Positions 56,601-64,000 of a stretch of DNA of 64,000 bases are shown here, one piece after another (the first letter of the stretch is position 1; every line of letters starts with the position of its first letter). Source of the DNA: Micromussa lordhowensis (lineage: Eukaryota > Cnidaria > Anthozoa > Scleractinia > Lobophylliidae); contig OZ026598.1 in assembly GCA_964020085.1 (NCBI GenBank), positions 17,569,701-17,633,700 of the forward strand, read 5' to 3'. Position numbers and translations under genes: made by a program. The notes below the pieces were generated by a model that was given only the letters and a program-made list of their open reading frames with translations, was not told the origin of the DNA and did no database searches.

Positions 56601-58345
56601 TTACGCCCCCGCTGTTTTCGTAAAGAATAGTGAAATTTTGAACATTTCAAGTCGCGAAAAACACCATTATATGCAAATTTCGAACTTTCCTAAATTTCAC
56701 CCGTAAAATAAATTGTGGGAACTTTAAACTATTTTTCCTTGAATAAGTTCACCCAAAGGTATGTTTTGGCGAAATAAAAAAAACCCTTAATTTTTCGTGA
56801 GTATCTTCCACCTCTCGACACTCTCAGAAAATCACTCTTAAGTTCGATCTATCAATCACTGTTTTTTTAACCGCAATCTTTTTTTATTTTCGAGGCCGTA
56901 ACTTGGCCAAAATAGATAAAAAATGAGCGGCATATTCAGAGGTCCGTAAACTCGAAAGTAAAGATTGTAATTACAGACTAACTACGCGTTGTATGTACTT
57001 CCTATCTTGTATATTTAGAACTAACTAGATCGCGAGTTGATCACAAATCAAATATTGCAATCACGAAAGTTTGAAAGCTAATCACCGAAGACAGCTAAAC
57101 GCGCGAGCTCTACATTTAGCCGGAGTGATTTTTAAATGCTGAAAATGAGCTATAGTACACGCCTTTTCTTAAAAGGGTTTGTTATTCTAAAAAATCATTG
57201 TTTTTTCTTCATATAAAATATGAAACCAGTATTTTTAAGTCATTCATTGGTTGTTAGCGGCGGTTGATCAAAGGATCGAGCAGAAATGGTTGCCGCTCGT
57301 CTCTCACCGAGAAGAAAGAGAAGGGAGTCTCTGTCTCGCAGGATACAATAGAGTAAGGGCCTGTTTACATGGAGGTGGGGGACCCCAGGTAGGTGAGGTA
57401 ACCCGCCTAGGTGGGGTAACCCGCCTCTCCATATAATCTCTCATTTTTATTTGATCATGTTTACATGATAGGTGGGGTAACCCGCCTAGGCGGGTTGCCC
57501 GGTCTGCCAGGTAGGGTAACCCTGTCAGCCGGGGTCGCATTTTGCCATGTAAACGACTCAAGGTGTGGTAACCCGCCTAGCCGGGGTCGAGTTCATGTTA
57601 CATTTGCAACAACGTCTAGTAACTTCACCCCGGGACCCCGGGGTTGTAACTTTGCATGTAAACGCAGGCCATTTTTCGACCACGGCTAGCCGGGTTACCT
57701 CACCTACCTGGGGTCCCCCACCTCCATGTAAACAGGCCCTAAAACACTTTGAAAAGGTGATGGAACTTTATCTATAGTTTCTAACTTGTTCAAGAAAGGC
57801 AAAAAATTCATTTTCCACAGTTTCCATAGACAACTTAAACCTCTCCCCCCAAAAAACATGATTTGTTCAGTCTTGGATTGCCTATGGCAGTTCATTATTT
57901 TGTTTTTCGCTGATGAACCGTCGGCACGTAGACGCATGTGGAAATTAAACGTTTGTACTTGCGAAGGTTTTCAAAGCAGGAAGCGGCCCCTTCCGAAGGT
58001 TATTCCAAGAAAACGACTCTGTCGTAGATAGAAATATTCATTTCTTCAACCCTTTCTGCTCTAAAATGTCAGGGCTTTTTTCAAATTTAATTGATAGACA
58101 CCCTGTACCCAATACCCATGAATGATGTACCATTGATCTGTGTATTCCAAAAAACCGCATCAACAACCACTAAGAAAGTAATACCTTTGACTAGGCCAAA
58201 ACACGGTGATGCGGAAAAACATTAATTCCGGTCATGCTCTCTCTCTCTCTTTTAGGTCAACAATCGTGTTAAGTGGATAGAAGCTAGGGATCAACCCAAC
58301 AAGCACCTTCTTTCAAGTCAGCTTATATTACACGAGATATGGAAG
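47623..58345 (+). CDS. Gene B: unrecognised protein, four in-frame exons, 3' end open
   Basis: Exons are 47623-47834 (ATG, 70 codons plus 2 nt), 51493-51534, 52237-52315 and 58256-58345. All joins keep one frame (phases 2, 2, 0, 0), giving 141 codons with no stop. Donors are AG|GTAAGC, AG|GTAAAT, GCG|GTAAGA and AAG|GTGAGG; the last acceptor follows a long CT tract. An in-frame TAA 15 nt before the ATG supports the start, although an acceptor just upstream (AATCAG, ending near 47614) could make this an internal exon. Peptide landmarks are MAGEIPERMKYRAN, LLPWEFVLVSHQFL, TVKELIFTRSEIKAVLHSA and VKWIEARDQPNKHLL. There is no signal peptide or membrane helix, and I do not recognise a family. A possible last exon at 59451-59477 would add eight codons and a stop. 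Alternatively these are leader exons of the opsin with a long upstream ORF. Confidence 0.5.
47835..51492. other. Gene B intron 1, no recognised content
   Basis: AT-rich and free of the repeat families common in NUP188. The few open frames are short and low-complexity. No exon with convincing splice sites was found. Confidence 0.4.
52316..54936. other. First part of gene B intron 3
   Basis: AT-rich sequence without supported features. A small open frame at 54701-54940 has no splice context or recognisable motif. Confidence 0.4.
54937..55407. mobile_element. GGTGGC-type TIR element, copy 3
   Basis: The ends are TTAACGTGGCTCAAAACAGT and AAACTGTAGCCAGCCTCCTT, with inner foldback words ATATTGTTGCTATGGTAAC and GGTTACAATATCAACAATAT. 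The right end touches the TTAA of the next element. Confidence 0.6.
55404..56841. mobile_element. 1.4-kb foldback element inserted at TTAA
   Basis: The outer ends are TTAAGAGTGATTTTCTGAGA and TCTCAGAAAATCACTCTTAA. The arms match for about 500 bp each, including CAAGCAAGACAATGAAAACA, GTTTCGGTGCGACACTG and GCGGGGGCGTAAAAATGATC. About 270 bp lie between them. TTAA at both ends suggests a piggyBac-type non-autonomous element. It lies in gene B intron 3. Confidence 0.7.
57357..57739. mobile_element. TIR element GGGCCTGTTTACATGG, copy 1
   Basis: The 383-bp element has long TIRs (GGGCCTGTTTACATGGAGGT ... mirrored at 57720-57739). Internal GTTTACATG/CATGTAAAC words recur about every 100 bp, perhaps as transposase sites. 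GGTAACCCGCCTAG motifs are frequent. No coding sequence is present. Confidence 0.75.
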
Positions 58346-59373
58346 GTGAGGTTTCAACTGTACTCAGCCCAACAGTTCACCACTCCATCGCTTTTGTCTA
58401 CATCGTTTTGGCGCTCGCTTCATTCCTCCTCAACTCAATCGTCCTCATGACGTTCTACTTGGACCATTCCCTCCTTTTTCCCGCCAATCTGCTAGTCCTC
58501 AGCATAGCCATATCTGATTGGCTGATGGGAGTAGTGGTAAATCCAATTGGAGGTGCTGCCAATGCCTCTGGGGGTGTATCGTTAGGTGAAACCTCGTGCA
58601 GTTTTTATGCTTTCATATCCACCTTTTTGGGACTGGGCACCATGTTGCATCATGCGGTCTTTGCAGTTGACAGGTACTTAGTGATATCTCGACCAATGGA
58701 AGCCGGGTATAGCTCTAGCCGTATGCTGGCAGTAATAGGCGCCTTATGGGCCTTCGCCTTCGTGTGGAGCATGTTCCCGCTGCTGGGATGGTCGGCCTAT
58801 GTTGCAGAAGCAGGTGGCATTGCTTGCTCCATCCGATGGCAATCAATGAGGTCTGAAGATACAGTTTACATCATTTGCCTCTTTGTCTTTTTCTACTTCG
58901 GACCACTTGCCACCATCCTGTTCAGTTACACCCTTGTGTTCTTAAACATGCGATACATGACACGAAACGCGCAAAAGATCTGGGGTGCAAACGCTGCTGC
59001 TACCCTAGAAACCATCCAGGCATCGTGGAAGATGGCAAAGATTGCTCTCGTCATGGTAATCGGATTCTTTTTCGCGTGGACGCCCTATGCTCTTGTGTCG
59101 TTCTACGCAGCCTTCGGTTTCGCCGAAGACATCCCGACTCTGCTCGCTGCTTTTCCGTCTCTGCTCGCCAAGACCTCCAATCTCTACAACCCGATAATTT
59201 ATTTTTTTTTCTATAAATCATTTCGTGAGAGCTTGATGAAATCTTGGCGGCGATTTCGGAACAGAAACATGGTAATGCCCTTCAACCAGTCCAGCCACTC
59301 AGCCTTTGTAATCAATTCAAGAACCAGCAGATGTATCAATGATTCTACTTCAGTGGAGGTGATTCCTTTGTAA
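58339..59373 (+). CDS. Opsin (rhodopsin-class GPCR), intronless coding region
   Basis: This 344-residue seven-helix receptor has opsin hallmarks. K278 in AKTSNLYNPIIY aligns with bovine K296, the retinal Schiff-base lysine. Other marks are the cysteine pair C87/C163, D111-R112-Y113 at the end of helix 3, W247-T-P249-Y in helix 6 and NPIIY at 284-288. The position matching bovine E113 is Y90. E157 is exactly six residues before C163 and so matches E181, the ancestral counterion, suggesting a light-absorbing pigment with the E181-type counterion. The tripeptide after helix 7 is YKS (292-294), unlike NKQ of ciliary or HPK of Gq opsins. The intronless coding region fits cnidarian opsins (cnidops or anthozoan-specific groups); the subgroup is not decided. 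An in-frame TAG at 58285 precedes the ATG, and a splice acceptor at 58255 suggests a spliced leader exon. The start codon lies inside gene B exon 4. Confidence 0.9.
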   Translation: MEGEVSTVLSPTVHHSIAFVYIVLALASFLLNSIVLMTFYLDHSLLFPANLLVLSIAISDWLMGVVVNPIGGAANASGGVSLGETSCSFYAFISTFLGLGTMLHHAVFAVDRYLVISRPMEAGYSSSRMLAVIGALWAFAFVWSMFPLLGWSAYVAEAGGIACSIRWQSMRSEDTVYIICLFVFFYFGPLATILFSYTLVFLNMRYMTRNAQKIWGANAAATLETIQASWKMAKIALVMVIGFFFAWTPYALVSFYAAFGFAEDIPTLLAAFPSLLAKTSNLYNPIIYFFFYKSFRESLMKSWRRFRNRNMVMPFNQSSHSAFVINSRTSRCINDSTSVEVIPL

Positions 59374-59854
59374 GTAACTAAGGAACGACCTGTGCCACTG
59401 GATTCTGCACAGGTTTAATTGAGCTATGCTTGTGAATTCGTTACTTATAGGAAATGAACGTTGGACAAATTGACTGAAATCTTCAAAGCGATTTCCATCT
59501 TCAAATGATTGTATTTGAAGAATAGGAAAACAACGTTTCTTCTCTGTGGGGTCCTGTTGTGTGGCTGGGCCCAGAAGCAATCATGGCTGGGAGCCAATCA
59601 AACACAAAGAAACGAAAGGAAAAGAGATACAAGTGACATGTTTATCGAACTGGATGACAAAGATTATTAGATAATCTCCGAAGTTGTTTATGCTTCTGTT
59701 CAAAAGACCCTGGTAGTAAAATGAGATAAAAAACAGTCTTCTTGATCTCATAACAGCCGTGGACTGATTAACCTAGCTGAGTCCATGAGACGCCATGATA
59801 AACTTGTTGGAAATATAGAACTCCATAATTATGCCTCACATGCAAGGCTGTCTA

Positions 59855-60213
59855 CCCCGGGGGTACTCCCAGAGCAATTGGCGGGGGGCCGCTTCCTAAA
59901 ACCCTTACCCTATTTATGACCAAAATCTGCGATTTTTCCCTACCTTATTTATGACCTGACCAGAAATTCAGCACCCTATTTATGACTATTTATCTGCGGC
60001 TGGCACAGTTGCCCTGAACATAATTTATGCAAGGCTTTTTGTGATGGTCTTGTCGATAGTAATGTATCTTCTTCAAAAATCATACCCAATTCAAGACTTG
60101 TGTGAAAAAACCATACCCTATTTATAACCAAAACGGTTAAAAAAGCATACCCTTTGGGCCGCACAAACCTATATAGACCATATAAGGGAGTACCCCCCCC
60201 CCCACCCCGGGGG
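59855..60213. mobile_element. TIR element with CCCCGGGGGTACTCCC ends
   Basis: CCCCGGGGGTACTCCC at the left is mirrored by GGGAGTACCCCCCCCCCCCA and CCCCGGGGG at the right. The interior has three degenerate CCCTATTTATGACC units. It lies downstream of the opsin. Confidence 0.65.
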
Positions 60214-61392
60214 CTGTTTACTTATAATTATCACGAATGTGAAATAATGCATCTGATCACTTTAGAATGACTAGTACCCTACGAGTAAGGTCTCTTGACA
60301 GTTCTCGTAAGCTCATTGGTCGAGAGCTGCGACCGATGAGAGTATAGTCACGTAACACGTGACGCGGAAACCTATAACACAACGTAAAGCAACATTCAGA
60401 AAGTTTGGCCAATTCCATCTTTGAGACACGCCTGCAGGGAAATCTGGTAGTTTCATTAGTCGTAATAAACATCCAGTCCGAGATAGAAGGATTTGGCCAT
60501 TGCCGCGACTTATTCTCCGATAAATAGAAACCAGAGACTGAAAACACTCATTTCGCTTGTAGTTCTGCTTGACTTTTGAATGTTTTAGAACGTCACTTAT
60601 CTCGTTAATTCCGACAACAAGTGCTCCACAACGCTGGCTGGATATGAGGTGGTAGAGTGGTGACAAAGCAGCGAGGTAACTGCTATGAACTCATTCATTT
60701 CCAACAAGCGCTGGTAGAAAGTTTTTTAATTAACTGCACCTGTGGAGAGGAACAGTTCTTGTACTGATGGGTTAAGTCTTTTTGCTTTGAGCTAGGCTCA
60801 AAGAGAGTCCCGTTTAAAAGTTGGTTCGTTTCATTGGCGCTATCTCGTAATGTCTATGTAAAATTGATAGGTTACCCAACAATTTTTAATACTTTTGCTT
60901 CGTTCAGGAGAAAGGACATCTGAAATAGAATCCACTCAACTGATCTCAAAATGTATTTGCTTTGACATGTTTATGTTTCAAATTACTAGTAAATGGTAAG
61001 CTCTACACTGAAAATATATCTGAAATCAGTCCTACATGTACAGCCATTGATATTTTGCCCAAGTGTGTTTCGGTCATAAATAGTACGTGAAAACACGAAA
61101 GAGTTTCAAATTCAAACAAATGGGATGTATTCCGAGAAAGAAGATGGAGAGGAAACCACTGACGAAAGATCAAAAGACCATCAAAGAAATGTGCATCGTA
61201 GTCTTGTAGCTAAATATTGTAACAATAGCGACTTCAAGCTAATTAAATATTGCCTAGGATGTCGGACATAAGTGTCTCCAAGGACCGGCAAGTAGTGAAA
61301 TTGGTTTGTTTTTCTCAGTCGCTTGTATAAAATATATTTCCCAAGGAGTATCTCATCCTTCATCGTAACATAAAAGGTCGGCTATATCTTAA
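60214..61392. other. Stretch between two TIR elements
   Basis: On the minus strand, two overlapping open frames of 117 and 96 codons (60666-60313 and 60547-60257) occur together. I recognise neither; they have no splice or start context and may come from a dispersed repeat. A short ATG frame near 61121 (MGCIPRKKMERKPL) is also unsupported. Confidence 0.3.
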
Positions 61393-61778
61393 GGGCCTGT
61401 TTACATGGAGGTGGGGGTCCCCAGGTAGGTGAGGTAACCCGCCTAGGTGGGGTAACCCGCCTCTCCATATAATCTCTCATTTTTATTTGATCATGTTTAC
61501 ATGATAGGTGGGGTAACCCGCCTAGGCGGGTTGCCCGGTCTGCCAGGTAGGGTAACCCTGTCAGCCGGGGTCGCATTTTGCCATGTAAACGACTCAAGGT
61601 GTGGTAACCCGCCTAGCCGGGGTCGAGTTCATGTTACATTTGCAACAACGTCCGTCTAGTAACTTCACCCCGGGACCCCGGGGTTATAACTTTGCATGTA
61701 AATGCAGGCCATTTTTCGACCACGGCTAGCCGGGTTACCTCACCTACCTGGGGTCCCCCACCTCCATGTAAACAGGCC
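61393..61778. mobile_element. TIR element GGGCCTGTTTACATGG, copy 2
   Basis: It is nearly identical to 57357-57739 in the same orientation, with only a few differences including an extra GTCC-type insertion in CAACGTCCGTCTAG. The flank TTAA lies at the left and TTTA at the right. The close identity implies recent activity. Confidence 0.75.
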
Positions 61779-62366
61779 TTTATACTGATTGGTATATGCA
61801 AAATAATTATTCATGTCCTTGCTGATGTGTGCTTCGGGGCTCAGGAAATATATTCCTCTGTTAATTAACCCGAGTACTGATAACAAGCTAGGCGTTTACA
61901 CGGAATAAATTTATATCCTCAAGTAATCTCCAGGCTATTATTCTAAAGTTCGGCATGTAATGTCTTAAACTGAAGTGGCATGCCACAACGAAATTAGTCA
62001 AATAAGAAAAATATCTATATCTATATAATCTATATCTAAGTTGATTGAATCAGTAAGTAGCGATCTTCGTATGAAACCGGCAAAATTTGCTTACAAAATG
62101 TTTCGTTCAGTAAGAATTGCAAATTTAATCTCCGAAGTTACTGCTTTAAAACGATAAAGCTCTTTGCATACTCAATTTTCACCTAGTGCCCAGGAACACT
62201 CGCCTTGCATATCGCTGGCGCGCCTGAAATTTGAATCGACCAATCAGCATTCAGAAGGCGGGAAAAATTGTATTGTCCTGACGTCAAACTGTGTTAAAAG
62301 GAAAGGCACTGCAGTCGTTTCTCACTAGAGATGGCACTGAATATTGACGAAAGGGGTTTATAGAAC

Positions 62367-62630
62367 AACTGAGCTACTTCGTGCGCTCTCAGTGGTCGAT
62401 AAGTGTTCGTATTTAGATGAGAGTATGTAAACACGGTTGTGACGTTTTAGATTCGCGCGTATTTTTGAGAAGTATTTTATAAAAGCAATAGAGCACTTTT
62501 TCCGTGTTTCCATAGCCTCATCTAAACACTCGTAGAGTTGGGAGAATTCACGAAAGTTTTGGAAACCCTCGACTAAACTCCTCGTGTTTAGATGAGGCTA
62601 TGTAAACACGGAAAAAGTGCTCTATTGCTT
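62367..62630 (+). mobile_element. Foldback repeat with AAGCAATAGAG arms, copy 3 (most complete)
   Basis: The hairpin arms at 62483-62630 run AAGCAATAGAGCACTTTTTC to CCTCATCTAAAC, mirrored by GTTTAGATGAGGCTATG through AAAAAGTGCTCTATTGCTT. They are preceded by the same ~110-bp head as the other copies. Confidence 0.65.
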
Positions 62631-62991
62631 AATTATAATTCCAAAAACCATATCACATGTAAAAATAGATGCGTACATATGTGGCTTACAATTAGGATAA
62701 AAATGAATTACCTTGAAAAAATGAAAGACACTAAGGTTTTCAAGTTAAAATACTCCTAACCTCTTAACTCACAAGTAAACTTAGCATATATGTCAGTGAT
62801 ACTTTAAAATGGGAACATAAAATGTCGTAGAGAATAGGGTGCTCATTACAAATATAGGCTCACAATGCGTGTTCATGTAGGCTTACATTTATTGTATTGT
62901 AGTTATGATATAATAAATGAGATGCTGCTGTGTTGTAAGTGTATTCATTAATTTTGCGAATGTTTGAGATTTACATTTTTGTGTTATTTTT

Positions 62992-63067
62992 CATTCATTC
63001 ATTCATTCAATTAATCATTCAATCATTTAGTCAGTCAGTCAGTGTGTCAGTAATTCAATCAATCAAT
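62992..63067. repeat. Compound tetranucleotide microsatellite
   Basis: (ATTC)n grades into (AGTC)n and (AATC)n. It lies just beyond the 3' side of the minus-strand Penelope-like fragment and could be its tail. Confidence 0.7.
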
Positions 63068-63137
63068 ATTTTAGTTCATTTCCAGGGGAGAGGAACTTTA
63101 TTATAACTTTATTATTTGAATGAAACTCCCTTCTTTT

Positions 63138-64000
63138 TTAAGCTATGGAGTGCCAAAGAGAACGGGGTACTTCACAAGTTGCTTTGTTTGTGAGCATAGC
63201 AGACTTGTAATTACGAAATCCAATTCTAAAACCATTGGTGGTAGATCCCACCACATATTGCAAGCGACATTTCTTGCAAGAGGCCAAATAAATGACGTTT
63301 TTTGAATCACAAGGAAGTCTTGAATGATGAATGAATGATGTACTTTTTGCCCGTCTGAAAGCTAGGAAATGATTTAGATTAAACAAAGAAATTGTGACAA
63401 AGGTCGCATCGCATTTAAAACATCCATTGTTATGATGAACTGTTTGTCCCTCTTCGGCGGTTTTGAAACGAGATGGTGCTAGGAATTCTTTAAGATGTTT
63501 TGACCGACGAAAAAAGGGTATGACAGAGCCTCGAGGGAAAAGTTCTTTTAATTTGGGGTTGGATTGTAAAATAAACAAATGCTATCTAATTATGTTACCC
63601 ACATCGGGTAAATTTGGGTCACAAAAGTAAGTAATGTCTTCGTTTCTTTTCCACGAGTCCTAAAGTATATCATTTCTAGAAATGGCGGAGGCTTTGGAGA
63701 ATTGATCATCAGCTAATTTAGAATAATAGCCCTGATTAACAAGGTACCCTTTGTACTCAACTGTTCTCTCGGCAAGGAAAATTTCCGACATCAGAGCAAT
63801 TTCTTTTCAATCTTGTGGCTACTCCAAAGGAAAAGCTTTGAGAGCATGCTTAGGATGGCTAGAAGGTGGGAGATATAAATGACTGTCTGTAGGTTTGGAA
63901 TAGACGTCTGTCCTAATAACCCCATCAATAAGAAATGAAGTAAGACCTAGTACATGGAGCTCACGTTCAGAAATTAAAACTCTATCTCTAACTCAGTTTT
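63138..64000 (-). pseudogene. Penelope-like retroelement fragment (RT C-terminus and GIY-YIG-type module)
   Basis: Reading the minus strand from the window edge, decayed reverse-transcriptase-linked segments appear in changing frames: VYSKPTDSHLYLPPSSHPKH, then EYKGYLVNQGYYSKLADDQF. A 146-aa open frame (63578-63138) follows, with cysteine pairs and NVIYLASCKKCRLQYV, the Y-C-x2-C-YVG layout of the GIY-YIG-type domain in Penelope-like elements. In-frame stops lie near 63578-63660 and around 63800, so the copy is broken. It continues beyond 64000. It belongs to a cellular retroelement, not a virus. Confidence 0.65.

Noticed and set aside
57304..57561. Minus-strand protein shared with 61382-61597
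   Set aside because: The same peptide at both places comes from the two copies of a non-coding TIR element.
58875..59216. Second plus-strand open frame of 113 codons
   Set aside because: It is a shadow frame of the opsin coding sequence.
62992..63067. CRISPR-like or satellite array
   Set aside because: It is a simple tetranucleotide microsatellite in a eukaryotic genome.

Overview
This is animal genomic DNA from a cnidarian, most likely a stony coral or close anthozoan relative. The evidence is short exons in GT-AG introns, tRNA-derived SINEs, many foldback and terminal-inverted-repeat (TIR) elements, a Penelope-like element fragment, and an intronless opsin. Family calls below come from reading the translated sequence against remembered family features; no database search was run.

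Positions 600-39454 (+) hold nearly all of NUP188, the large inner-ring scaffold nucleoporin. I traced 50 coding exons that stay in one frame, 4,971 nt including the stop, or about 1,656 residues. The N-terminal ~100 residues lie upstream of the window. The introns are packed with repeats: two SINE families, several foldback elements, LINE 3' ends and Tigger-like ends.

Five NUP188 introns each carry one sense-strand copy of a ~150-170 nt element. It folds as two hairpins joined by an A-rich hinge and ends in an ACA box. This is the layout of a box H/ACA snoRNA, so NUP188 looks like the host gene of a multicopy intronic snoRNA family. Just after its stop codon, NUP188 has about seven progressively decayed tandem copies of its own C-terminal coding segment.

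From 40.6 to 58.2 kb the DNA is AT-rich with fewer repeats. A TATA-like box and a 31-codon exon at 40999-41091 look like a gene start. A separate set of four in-frame exons (47623-47834, 51493-51534, 52237-52315, 58256-58345; 'gene B') encodes at least 141 residues I do not recognise.

The fourth gene B exon overlaps, in another reading frame, the start codon of a single-exon opsin at 58339-59373 (344 aa). The opsin start codon lies seven bases before the gene B splice donor, so both products seem to share one acceptor and depend on whether the next donor is used.

The right end (55.4-64 kb) is rich in transposons: a 1.4-kb foldback at TTAA, two near-identical 385-bp TIR elements flanking the opsin region, a CCCCGGGGG-ended element, a foldback with AAGCAATAGAG arms, and on the minus strand a decayed Penelope-like fragment with a GIY-YIG-type motif that runs off the window.
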